Both the position numbers and the translations under genes were made by a program. A stretch of 64,000 bases of DNA from UBA11612 sp964475755 (lineage in GTDB: Bacteria > Pseudomonadota > Alphaproteobacteria > Rhodospirillales > Rhodospirillaceae). The notes under the pieces are model-generated. The model made no database searches and was not told where the DNA came from. It worked only from the letters and a program-made list of their open reading frames with translations. The stretch spans positions 91,177 to 155,176 of the forward strand of contig CAYYXR010000003.1 in NCBI GenBank assembly GCA_964475755.1. The letters run 5' to 3'. Numbering within the stretch: the stretch's first letter is position 1; every line of letters starts with the position of its first letter. Shown one piece after another: positions 1-7,582 of the stretch.

Positions 1-2
1 CG

Positions 3-1046
3 GCAAAGGCCTCAAAGCCTAAGTCCAACAAGAAAGCTATGCTGCTTTCAACGCCTGTTGAGCACATAAACATTACGTCCTTTGACGCGCGGCCGATCAT
101 CGACCGCATGGGCAAGATGTCGTTCTCGTCGCGCGATACAGCGAACGCCGCCCAGATCTTCAATCAAATGATTGAAGACCCGAAGTGCTCGGTCATCTTG
201 ACGTTGGCGGGTTCAACTTCCGCTGGCGGATGTATGCAGGTCTATAGAGACATGGTTCGCTTCGGCATGGTGGATGCCATTGTTTCGACCGGTGCGTCCA
301 TCGTCGATATGGATTTCTTCGAGGCGCTGGGTTTCAGGCATTACCAGGGGTCTCAGTTCATCGACGATAAGGAACTGCGTGACCTTTATATCGATCGCAT
401 TTACGACACCTACATCGACGAAGAAGAACTCCAATACTGCGATAAAACTATCTGCGATATCGCCGATAGTATGAATCCGGGCGCCTATTCCTCACGGGCT
501 TTCATTCGCGAGATGGGAAAATGGCTGAAGACACGGAAAAATCGAAAGAAGGAATCCCTTATTGAAACGGCGTACGACCACGACGTTCCAATTTTCTGTC
601 CCGCTTTCACGGACTCTTCGGCCGGCTTCGGTTTGGTTTTGCATCAGGTCCGCAATCCCAAATCGCACATCGTCATTGATTCGATTGCCGATTTCCGCGA
701 ACTCACCGAAATCAAGATCAAGGCCGGGACTTCGGGATTGCTGATGGTCGGCGGAGGCGTGCCCAAAAATTTTGTGCAAGACACAGTGGTGTGCGCGGAA
801 GTGCTCGGCATCGAGGCGGAAATGCATAAATACGCCGTCCAGATTACGGTGGCGGACGTCCGCGACGGTGCGTGCTCGTCATCGACCCTGAAGGAAGCCA
901 ATTCCTGGGGCAAGGTGGACAGCGCGTGTGAGCAAATGGTCTTTGCCGAGGCGTCCACGGTCATCCCGCTGATTGCCTCTGATGCCTATCACCGGCGGGG
1001 CTGGAAAAAGCGGAAAGCCCGCAAATTCGCGAGCCTTTTCAAGTAG
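3..1046 (+). CDS. Deoxyhypusine-synthase-like protein (probable homospermidine-type synthase), copy 1, 5' end outside window
   Basis: The protein belongs to the deoxyhypusine synthase fold family: an NAD-dependent enzyme that moves an aminobutyl group from spermidine or putrescine onto an acceptor. Bacteria lack eIF5A, and characterised bacterial homologues (for example SpeY of Anabaena) make homospermidine, so a polyamine role is likely. Visible motifs are STGASIVDMDFFEALGF, FCPAFTDSSAGFGL, MVGGGVPKN and, near the C-terminus, SWGKVD, whose Lys matches the catalytic Lys329 of the human enzyme. The frame stays open to the left edge, and residues upstream of the ATG at 39 (SNKKA) align with DADKKA of the next gene. 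The true start therefore probably lies just outside the window and the ATG at 39 is internal. It is followed 160 bp later by a paralogue on the same strand. Confidence 0.85.
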   Translation, partial: AKASKPKSNKKAMLLSTPVEHINITSFDARPIIDRMGKMSFSSRDTANAAQIFNQMIEDPKCSVILTLAGSTSAGGCMQVYRDMVRFGMVDAIVSTGASIVDMDFFEALGFRHYQGSQFIDDKELRDLYIDRIYDTYIDEEELQYCDKTICDIADSMNPGAYSSRAFIREMGKWLKTRKNRKKESLIETAYDHDVPIFCPAFTDSSAGFGLVLHQVRNPKSHIVIDSIADFRELTEIKIKAGTSGLLMVGGGVPKNFVQDTVVCAEVLGIEAEMHKYAVQITVADVRDGACSSSTLKEANSWGKVDSACEQMVFAEASTVIPLIASDAYHRRGWKKRKARKFASLFK

Positions 1047-1205
1047 CTTTGGCCAGTCTGCAGAAATTCGGCCGGATTTATATTGACGGTCTAAATATCT
1101 GGAAAATTTGAAAAGGCACACTATTCTCCGTTCCCAAATAAAAAGGCGCCAAAAATACATTGAGCGTCAATTAAATTGGGTTCAAGCGAAGGGGATTAGT
1201 GAAGC

Positions 1206-2261
1206 ATGGAATCTGTAACCGCCCTGAAAAGGTCCGATGCGGACAAGAAGGCCGAATTTCTCTCAACGCCGATAAAACATTTCGACGTTACGTCCTTTGA
1301 CGCCCGCCCTCTGGTCGAGGCAATGGGCGGCATGTCGTTTACGTCCCGAGAAACCGCTAGGGCGGCACAGATATTCAACCAGATGCTTCGTGACCCGGGG
1401 TGCTGCTCCATTCTGACGCTGGCCGGCTCGACGTCGGCGGCCGGCTGCATGCAGGTTTATGCCGACATGGTGCGGTTCGGCATGGTCGATGCGATCGTGA
1501 GTACGGGCGCATCGATCGTGGACATGGACTTTTTTGAAGCGCTTGGGTTCAAGCATTATCAGGGATCCATTCACGCCGACGATGGTGAACTACGCGATCA
1601 TTTCGTCGATCGTATTTACGATACTTACATTGACGAAGATGAGCTGCAGCGTTGCGATCGGACAATCGGCCGGATCGCCGACACCTTGGATCCGAAACCG
1701 CATTCCTCGCGAGCCTTCATTCATGAGATGGGGCGCTGGCTGAAATCCAACGCCAAGAAAAAGGGCTCATTGGTCGAAACCGCATATGATCATGGCGTGC
1801 CCATATTCGTGCCCGCATTTACGGATTGCTCTGCCGGGTTTGGTTTGGTCCAGCATCAGCTTCGAAACAAGGGTAACCACCTCACTATTGATTCCGTGGC
1901 GGATTTTCGCGAGATGGCGGAAATTATGGTGGAGACGAAATCCACCGGGCTGACCATGATCGGCGGGGGCGTCCCGAAAAATTTCGCGCAGGATGTCGTG
2001 CTGTGCACGGAGGAGCTTGGCGTTGAGCCCGAAATGCACAAATACGCTGTGCAAATTACGGTGGCGGATGTTCGTGACGGCGCCTGCTCATCCTCGACGC
2101 TGCGGGAAGCCTCTTCGTGGGGGAAGGTTGATACCCGCCACGAGCAAATGGTTTACGCAGAGGCGACCACTGTCATTCCCCTGATTGTGTCCGACGCCTA
2201 CCATCGTGGGTCATGGAAAGATCGCAAGTCCCGGCGCTATGCCGACTTGTTTACGGGCTAG
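1206..2261 (+). CDS. Deoxyhypusine-synthase-like protein (probable homospermidine-type synthase), copy 2
   Basis: This is a 351-residue paralogue of the preceding gene, colinear over its whole length. It keeps the family motifs STGASIVDMDFFEALGF, PAFTDCSAGFGL, MIGGGVPKN and SSWGKVD, with the putative catalytic Lys at residue 307. The two copies differ at many surface positions and in the charged linker near residue 180, so the duplication is not recent. By family knowledge the expected reaction is NAD-dependent aminobutyl transfer to a diamine to give homospermidine. Bacterial deoxyhypusine formation is unlikely because there is no eIF5A. The start is the ATG at 1206, with an AAGGGG about 13 bases upstream. 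Its stop overlaps by 11 bases the stop region of the convergent secreted protein gene. Whether both copies are active, or form a heteromer, cannot be told from sequence. Confidence 0.87.
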   Translation: MESVTALKRSDADKKAEFLSTPIKHFDVTSFDARPLVEAMGGMSFTSRETARAAQIFNQMLRDPGCCSILTLAGSTSAAGCMQVYADMVRFGMVDAIVSTGASIVDMDFFEALGFKHYQGSIHADDGELRDHFVDRIYDTYIDEDELQRCDRTIGRIADTLDPKPHSSRAFIHEMGRWLKSNAKKKGSLVETAYDHGVPIFVPAFTDCSAGFGLVQHQLRNKGNHLTIDSVADFREMAEIMVETKSTGLTMIGGGVPKNFAQDVVLCTEELGVEPEMHKYAVQITVADVRDGACSSSTLREASSWGKVDTRHEQMVYAEATTVIPLIVSDAYHRGSWKDRKSRRYADLFTG

Positions 2262-2748
2262 GGTTTAGTGCATTAGCGCCGGCATTGGCGACTTGATCGT
2301 CTTGCTCGCCGCTGCCACCGGAAACTCCTATTGCGCCGATCAACAATCCGTCATGAATCAAAGGCACTCCGCCCGGCAGAGGCGTTAGCCCTTCGATGGT
2401 TAAGAGGCGGATGTTGGCGCCGCCTTGCGCTAGACTGTCGCTAAACACTTTGGTCGGTCGGCGGAAATTCACCGACGAGCGCGCTTTGCTCAGGGCGACG
2501 TCCTCAGATCCGAGCTGGCTATTGTCCAAACGCTGCATCAACACAATGTGGCCGCCGCTGTCCAATATCGCGATGGTCATCTGCCAGTTGTTGCTTATGG
2601 CTTCTTTTTCGGCCGCCGCCATAACGCGCTTCGCCGCGGCCAGGGATATCGAGGGGCCATAGGCAGGTGGTCCTTGCTGAGCGAACGCTGGGATCCCTGG
2701 TAACAGGCCCAGTAGGATAGCTATTGCTGGTATGCTTGCATATTTCAT
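2251..2748 (-). CDS. Secreted GlcG/HbpS-family protein
   Basis: The product is a 165-residue protein with an N-terminal Sec signal peptide (hydrophobic stretch then PAFAQQ) followed by one GlcG/HbpS domain (old DUF336). This is the small alpha/beta fold found in heme-binding HbpS and in GlcG of the glycolate locus. Typical motifs are AAAEKEAI, AILDSGGHIVLMQRLD, ALSKARSSVNF and the C-terminal GGVPLIHDGLLIGAIGVSGG. The start at 2748 (MKYAS) is preferred over the ATG at 2763 because it puts the signal peptide first and leaves a G-rich ribosome binding site in front. It is convergent with the second DHS-like gene and overlaps its end. Secreted members often act on heme or redox ligands, but no heme ligand can be assigned here. 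Confidence 0.8.
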   Translation of the reverse strand: MKYASIPAIAILLGLLPGIPAFAQQGPPAYGPSISLAAAKRVMAAAEKEAISNNWQMTIAILDSGGHIVLMQRLDNSQLGSEDVALSKARSSVNFRRPTKVFSDSLAQGGANIRLLTIEGLTPLPGGVPLIHDGLLIGAIGVSGGSGEQDDQVANAGANALNPSP

Positions 2749-2901
2749 CCTGTTGCCCCCCATGTGGATCGCTCAGATAACTTGTATGAGCGGTGTGGAT
2801 CAAATCTAACGTTCGGGCTCGTGCGCTGCCAAACATATTTGTGGGCAAGGCCTCATTTGCTAATGTTCCGGCGAATTTCGACGGCAACTGATTATGAAGT
2901 T

Positions 2902-3870
2902 ATGAAATACAAAAAAATATGTATCGTTGGACCGGGCGCCATAGGCGGCATGATGGCAGTCATGCTGGAGCGCGCCGGATTTGAAATAAGCGCTCTCGCA
3001 AGGCCCAAAAAGGCCGACGCCATCAATAAGCGCGGACTCACGTTGTTGTTTGGCGGGGAGACATTGAAGACGAGTCCCAAGGCGTCGGCAGACCCGGCAG
3101 ACCTTGGCCCTCAAGATCTTGTTATCGTTACGCTGAAAAGCAATGCGCTGATTTCAGTTGCGCCGCTTCTCGCGCCGCTATGTAAAGAGAGCACGCCGAT
3201 TGTGACGACCATGAATGGCGTGCCGTGGTGGTTTTTTGATCACTTTGGCGGCGCCCTATCTGGCACACCCTTAAAGTCCGTTGATCCGGATGGAACCTTG
3301 GCGCGCGTCATTCCCACTCAAAATTTGATATGGGGCGTTATCAATTGTTCCGTATCGGAACTACCCGACGGAACGCTGGAGCATACGAATGCGCAGCACC
3401 TGGTCATGGGAAAAGCTGATGACGATTTGGCGGGTGTCGATGAAGTTGCCGAGGTCATCCGCGCCGGCGGCTATAAATGCGTTCTGAGCGACAATATCCG
3501 TCGGGAAATCTGGATCAAGCTGCTGATAAACGTGACGATGAATCCGATGAGCGCGCTCGCCATGGCCAAAGTGAACGAGATGTTTGAGGAGCCGCTGGTG
3601 CGTGAGAGCATCGTAGCTGTTGCGGACGAAGCGCGAGCTGTTGCCGATAAACTAGGGCTTGAACTAGGACCAAGCCGTTTGGAGCGCATGAAGGAGGCCA
3701 AGGTTAAAACGTCCATGCTTCAGGATTTGGAGCGCGGTCGAGCCCTTGAGCTTGGCACGATTGTCGAAGCCGTTGTCGAAATTGCCGAGCTCACCAAGGT
3801 GCCCGTGCCGCTGACTAAGACTTTGCTTGGTCTTATGCGCTTGCGCGCAAAAACAGCGGGATTGTCGTAA
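2902..3870 (+). CDS. Ketopantoate reductase family protein (ApbA/PanE-like)
   Basis: This is a 322-residue NAD(P)-dependent reductase of the 2-dehydropantoate 2-reductase family. The N-terminal dinucleotide motif GPGAIGG sits at about residues 9-15. The C-terminal helical domain contains EIWIKLLINVTMNPMSAL, which matches the family helix carrying the catalytic Lys and substrate-binding Asn residues. The start at ATG 2902 (MKYKK) places the Rossmann strand directly at the N-terminus. An upstream in-frame ATG would add 46 non-conserved residues. The classical role is pantoate formation for coenzyme A, but genomes often carry several paralogues acting on other 2-oxo acids, and no pantothenate gene is adjacent. 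I therefore leave the symbol blank. Confidence 0.8.
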   Translation: MKYKKICIVGPGAIGGMMAVMLERAGFEISALARPKKADAINKRGLTLLFGGETLKTSPKASADPADLGPQDLVIVTLKSNALISVAPLLAPLCKESTPIVTTMNGVPWWFFDHFGGALSGTPLKSVDPDGTLARVIPTQNLIWGVINCSVSELPDGTLEHTNAQHLVMGKADDDLAGVDEVAEVIRAGGYKCVLSDNIRREIWIKLLINVTMNPMSALAMAKVNEMFEEPLVRESIVAVADEARAVADKLGLELGPSRLERMKEAKVKTSMLQDLERGRALELGTIVEAVVEIAELTKVPVPLTKTLLGLMRLRAKTAGLS

Positions 3871-3992
3871 TCTGAGTCAATGACTTACGTCATTTCGCGG
3901 GATTGATTACACTGTCACGCATTCTTTGGTTTGGCTTTGGTTTGGGTTTTATTCCGACTGTTTCAGGCGATTAAGAAAAAAGACAAATTTCA

Positions 3993-4433
3993 GTGACACT
4001 ACGCGATCGGCGGCTTCATCCCGTTCATAGGGCGATTTCGGAAGGGCAGTGCAAACTGCTTTCCATCGATGTATTCGACACTCTGCGTTTGATCACTCGT
4101 TGAAAATTGCCGGAGACTTTGAGCTTTGGGCACGGTTCATGATGAAAGCAGATCTGTATGTGGTGCCGGTGCCATTCGGAATTTATCGCGTGCAGGGGTC
4201 CAACAAAGCGATGGTCGATCGAAATGGTTATCGCGACGAGTGTGTAAAGGTTCTGAACAGGTATTCGCCCATAATCCCGCAGGACCTGGAGCGCCTAAAT
4301 CAGCGCGTGACGTCAAAAAAAACTTGCGGCCGTCGGGCTGAATCATTTGCTGCAAGAGAGTCAACGGGCATCGATCAAGGCGGTCTATTTCAATCATGCA
4401 GAGCAACGCTATATGGCGGTCGAACACACTTAG
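3993..4433 (+). pseudogene. Decayed chimera: HAD-hydrolase N-terminus fused to glycosyltransferase family 2 tail
   Basis: Three pieces of coding-like sequence in two frames lie head to tail. From a GTG at 3993 the frame reads RLHPVHRAISEGQCKLLSID followed by VFDTL, the first motif of a HAD-superfamily phosphatase (DxFDT). This breaks at about 4083. From there another frame reads SLKIAGDFELWARF and VPVPFGIYRVQGSNK, the typical late part of a GT-A family 2 glycosyltransferase. At a run of eight A (4315-4322) the sense shifts again, and the continuing frame reads KLAAVGLNHLLQESQRAS to a stop at 4431-4433. The simplest reading is a deletion that joined the start of a HAD gene to the end of a GT2 gene, followed by a frameshift. 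No functional product is expected. Confidence 0.6.
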
Positions 4434-4483
4434 TGTTTAGATCCCGAATTCCGGTCAACACATTGACGTGAGTCCACAAGTTC

Positions 4484-5596
4484 GTGTCCTTCGATGTACT
4501 GGTTCAACGCTCCCCTGGAGAAACCCGTTACGCTCTGCTGTCTGAAGAGCGGGTTCTTGAGGTCGTGCATCATCGCGACCACTGCATAAATACAGGCGAA
4601 GTGTGGGTTGGACGTGCGGGCAAGAAAGCGCCAGCGGAGCAAGGTATTTTCGTAGACATCGGCGTCGGCCAAAGCGGTCTTCTGGAGATGAGGCCGCCGT
4701 ATCCTGCGGAAGGTAAATCCATTGCCGTTGAAATCGCGGTGCCGGCGCGGCCCGGTAAAAGTTGCATTTTGCTCCCCGTGGAAAATTTGACCTGGGACAA
4801 TTTAGAGAAGCTGCCTTTTCGCCTGCGCCCACCTACAAGCCCGGTTCTTGAATGGAGCAAGGCCTACGGCGAAGACATTCGGAGCGTCCTATGCGAGCCG
4901 CGGTCTCAAGAGGTTCAGCTAAAAGAAATTCTAAAAAGCTCCATCCCAGCGGTGCAAATCTCAACCGGCAGCAACATCTTTAGCGTCCATGGTGTAGATG
5001 AAAAAATCGAATTAAGCCTTCGCACCAGGGCGGAGTTGTCTTGTGGTGGAAATGTCGTCATCGAGGAAACGGCAGCTTGCGTCACCATTGACGTAAATGC
5101 CGGTCCTGCAAGTCCGCAGGCAGCAAACCGGGAAGCTTTAGCCGTGATTGCCGAAGAACTCAGATTCAGAAACATTGCCGGTCACATTTTGATTGATGCA
5201 ATTCCCGCCAAAGGTCGCAGTGCGTTGCCAAGGCTTATGAGCGGTGCTCTTAAGAATGACAGAGTGAATTGGCACGTGGCCGGACTGACGCCTTTAGGTA
5301 TGATTGAACTTACACGGCAGCGCGGCGGCCTGTCGTTGAGAGAAATATTATTGGACTCTAGCGGTGTCCTGAGTGTTGAAAGCATCGGGTTGTTGGCGTT
5401 GCGCAGCATTGCGATAGAGGCCATCGCTCGAAAGAAAACACGTGCCGCCCTTGAACTATCTCCAATAGTCAAAGAGTGTCTGCAAACGACCTTGTATGAC
5501 GCACTTAGCGAGGCAGAGAGCGAGATCGGTGGTTCGCTGCAGTTGCGGGAAAACCCCCGATTTGATTGGGAAAGAGTTGAATTAAGCTTTGACTAG
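4484..5596 (+). CDS. rng: Ribonuclease E/G family protein, short form
   Basis: This 370-residue RNase E/G-type endoribonuclease is expected to cut single-stranded RNA 5' of AU-rich sites during rRNA and mRNA processing. An S1-like segment occupies about residues 30-105 (QGIFVDIGVGQSGLL). The DNase I-like catalytic region follows, with the two metal-binding aspartates at D203 (CVTIDVN) and D238 (HILIDAI) both present. The Zn-link and the long C-terminal degradosome scaffold of RNase E are absent, as usual for the short alphaproteobacterial paralogue. The start is a GTG at 4484. It is followed 6 bp later by yacG and then tRNA-Phe, a conserved alphaproteobacterial order. infA and maf, which normally precede it, are missing here and a broken gene stands in their place. 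Confidence 0.85.
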   Translation: MSFDVLVQRSPGETRYALLSEERVLEVVHHRDHCINTGEVWVGRAGKKAPAEQGIFVDIGVGQSGLLEMRPPYPAEGKSIAVEIAVPARPGKSCILLPVENLTWDNLEKLPFRLRPPTSPVLEWSKAYGEDIRSVLCEPRSQEVQLKEILKSSIPAVQISTGSNIFSVHGVDEKIELSLRTRAELSCGGNVVIEETAACVTIDVNAGPASPQAANREALAVIAEELRFRNIAGHILIDAIPAKGRSALPRLMSGALKNDRVNWHVAGLTPLGMIELTRQRGGLSLREILLDSSGVLSVESIGLLALRSIAIEAIARKKTRAALELSPIVKECLQTTLYDALSEAESEIGGSLQLRENPRFDWERVELSFD

Positions 5597-5602
5597 CCAC
5601 GG

Positions 5603-5872
5603 ATGGGCACCGACTCTGGTGAGGCAGTGAGCGACCAGGACATGAACGAAGACCCCTCTGAGATCGACAAAACCGAGCGGTTGGAAAAAGTTAGAGTGTC
5701 GGCCGCGAAATGCGTGCGGTGCGGCCAGCCAGTCCAGGCACGGTTTAGGCCGTTTTGCTCGCAACGGTGCCAGGAGGCCGATCTGGGGGCCTGGGTGACC
5801 GAATCGTACCGGGTGGAGACGGACGATGGGGGGCCTGCGGGTTCATCTGATGAAACGCCCGGCGGCGCGTAA
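5603..5872 (+). CDS. yacG: DNA gyrase inhibitor / zinc-binding protein YacG
   Basis: This is an 89-residue protein with the YacG zinc site: CVRC at residues 37-40 and CSQRC ending at residue 56, followed by the conserved LGAWVTESYRV. YacG of E. coli binds DNA gyrase and blocks its DNA binding. The acidic N-terminal 30 residues are an extension compared with E. coli YacG, so translation might instead start at the ATG at 5642. The gene lies six bases after the RNase E/G gene, almost certainly in one transcript, and 157 bp before tRNA-Phe. Confidence 0.85.
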   Translation: MGTDSGEAVSDQDMNEDPSEIDKTERLEKVRVSAAKCVRCGQPVQARFRPFCSQRCQEADLGAWVTESYRVETDDGGPAGSSDETPGGA

Positions 5873-6029
5873 TCCATGCCCATGTCATTTGGGGGCTGGC
5901 GAATTTGGAATTTAAGACAGTCCAAAAAAAACCTTGAATCTCAGATGTTTCCACCTTGCTCGTGGGCTGGACAGTGTGAGTGTTCTCTTTTATAAAGCGC
6001 CGCCTTTCCATGGTACATTGTGCCTCTTC

Positions 6030-6105
6030 GCCCAGGTAGCTCAGTTGGTAGAGCAAGGGACTGAAAATCCCTGTGTCGGCGGTTCGATTCCGTCCCTGGG
6101 CACCA
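6030..6105 (+). tRNA. tRNA-Phe (GAA)
   Basis: This is a complete 76-base cloverleaf with encoded CCA. The acceptor stem GCCCAGG pairs with CCTGGGC, the D-arm GCTCAGTTGGTAGAGC is present, the anticodon arm GGGACTGAAAATCCC has anticodon GAA, and the T-arm GGTTCGATTCC is present. It is on the same strand as, and downstream of, the RNase E/G and yacG genes. Confidence 0.97.
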
Positions 6106-6414
6106 CTATCAAATCGTTGATGTGATGGTGCGGCGCACAAATTATATTTGCGATGCAATACGAATAATTCGCGCCCCATATCCGGGTGCCATATCAGGCA
6201 TTTTTCCGCCGTATCCAGCCAATTCTGTCGCAAACTGTTACCAAACTGTCCTGACGGATATTGTTGGAATCGGTATACTATTAGACACGTGTATAGTGAA
6301 ATTTGGCTCCCGGCGTTGAATCGAATCAACGCGGAATGGCGGACCACTATAGGCGGGTGTATCGTCTTGCCTGGAGCAATATTTACTGAACTTTAGATGA
6401 AGTGGAGGAGCGGA
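6106..6414. other. Intergenic region between tRNA-Phe and the secreted-protein operon
   Basis: This AT-rich stretch of 309 bases has no supported gene. It carries the candidate promoter at 6251-6279 and, at its right end, the strong ribosome binding site GGAGGAG at 6404-6410 in front of the ATG at 6415. Confidence 0.6.
6251..6279 (+). promoter_or_regulatory. Candidate sigma-70-type promoter of the secreted protein / DUF1592 / DUF1552 operon
   Basis: A -35-like CTGACG (4 of 6 matches) and a -10-like TATACT (5 of 6) are separated by 17 bases. They lie about 135 bases before the first gene of the operon, in an AT-rich gap behind tRNA-Phe. This rests on motif match alone. Confidence 0.4.
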
Positions 6415-7554
6415 ATGTTTTCCGTTTGTGGCTCACAACTAGAATCAAACAAAAGTAGCCGTCACTGGCGTTCTTTTGCGATTTCAGCAGCTAGTGTCGC
6501 GAGTGTCGCGCTGATGGCGCAGACCGCTTCGGCAGCTGAGTCGAAAAGCTTTGCCGTGAACATGTTCACCGTGGCCACAATTCAGACGGAAGAGAATTGT
6601 CCCCACGGTCTTAATCCGTTGTCGGATGTTTATTACGAACGCGAGCTCAAACGCCTGGGATACGAGCCCGACGAAATCGAAGATCTTATGAAGGATTTCC
6701 CGAGCGGCGGTTATCAGCCGATTGTGATCAATCGCGGTCGTGACGAAGACGGCAATCCGGTCAATATCTATGCTCATCCATATGCACAGCCTGATCCGCA
6801 CCTAATGTTGGTGGAAGGTAAGGCCGGTTATGGTTTTAACTTGGACGGCAAAGTGTCCGACGATGACTTTAACGACCCGGTAACAGGCGAAAAAGGTATC
6901 GACAATCAATTGTGGCGCGCCATTGGCTGCACCCACAACTACCATATTAGCTTACCCGAAATTGCTCTTTATCCTTACGCACAGTGGGATGGTACACGCG
7001 ATACGTCAGGTGCTTGGCTCATTACCGTCAGCGGTGTGGACGACTGGAACAACGATAGTGAAGTCACGGTGACCTTCGATAAAGCCATCGAACCCATCAT
7101 TCGTGATGCCAATGGCAATACCGTTGCGGATATGACGTTCCGCGTGGATCCGAGCTCACGGTCAACGAGCGTTGCTAAGGGCGCGATCAAGAACGGCGAA
7201 TTGACGACAGAGCCATTCCATTTCTTCTTTGTGTCTGATCCGGGCGTTATGCCTGAGTTTGATTTAAAGGATGCGCGCGTTCGCGCGACCTTTACGGAAG
7301 ACGGTGAGATGGACGCCTACTTGGGCGGCTTTCACGATTACATGAAATTCTATTGGGCCATGGCGCAGGGTGGTTGGACGTTTGAGCATTCGACCGGTCT
7401 AGACCTGCCTGGCATATACAATGCGTTGAAGAAGGTGGCGGACTTCGATCCTGATCCTAAAACAGGTCAAAACAGAGCTGTTTCTGGTACGTGGTGGTTT
7501 GATGCCGTGCCGGCATACATCATCAGCCCCGAAAACGTGGCGCAAAATCAGTAA
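6415..7554 (+). CDS. Secreted protein of unknown function, first gene of the DUF1592/DUF1552 operon
   Basis: The 379-residue product is not assigned to a named family. It has a Sec signal peptide (SFAISAASVASVALMAQTAS then AAES, cut near residue 42) and no further membrane segment, so it should be periplasmic or extracellular. The mature part is rich in Asp, Tyr and Trp, with blocks such as GIDNQLWRAIGCTHNY and a central beta-rich section (AWLITVSGVDDWNNDSEVTV). Two mature Cys (in ENCPHG and AIGCTHN) could pair. The start at 6415 is chosen over ATG 6397 because a perfect GGAGGAG sits directly before it. It ends 28 bases before the DUF1592 gene, so a shared transcript and a shared envelope function are likely. 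From memory, similar secreted proteins accompany DUF1592 genes in myxobacteria, but this needs a database search. Confidence 0.75.
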   Translation: MFSVCGSQLESNKSSRHWRSFAISAASVASVALMAQTASAAESKSFAVNMFTVATIQTEENCPHGLNPLSDVYYERELKRLGYEPDEIEDLMKDFPSGGYQPIVINRGRDEDGNPVNIYAHPYAQPDPHLMLVEGKAGYGFNLDGKVSDDDFNDPVTGEKGIDNQLWRAIGCTHNYHISLPEIALYPYAQWDGTRDTSGAWLITVSGVDDWNNDSEVTVTFDKAIEPIIRDANGNTVADMTFRVDPSSRSTSVAKGAIKNGELTTEPFHFFFVSDPGVMPEFDLKDARVRATFTEDGEMDAYLGGFHDYMKFYWAMAQGGWTFEHSTGLDLPGIYNALKKVADFDPDPKTGQNRAVSGTWWFDAVPAYIISPENVAQNQ

Positions 7555-7582
7555 AGCTTTGAGAGACAGGGAACCGATTGAA

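Noticed and set aside
3..2261. True deoxyhypusine synthase acting on eIF5A
   Set aside because: Bacteria have no eIF5A, and known bacterial homologues make homospermidine, so the family name alone is not a function.
3993..4433. Programmed frameshift at A8 making one functional protein
   Set aside because: Even with slippage the upstream HAD and GT2 parts are in different frames and both incomplete.
4049..4471. A 140-residue intact protein gene
   Set aside because: The frame starts in the middle of a glycosyltransferase domain, loses coding sense at the A8 run and is better explained as part of a pseudogene.
5934..6125. Small frame running through tRNA-Phe
   Set aside because: It is a reading frame across the tRNA gene and its flanks; the tRNA explains the conservation.
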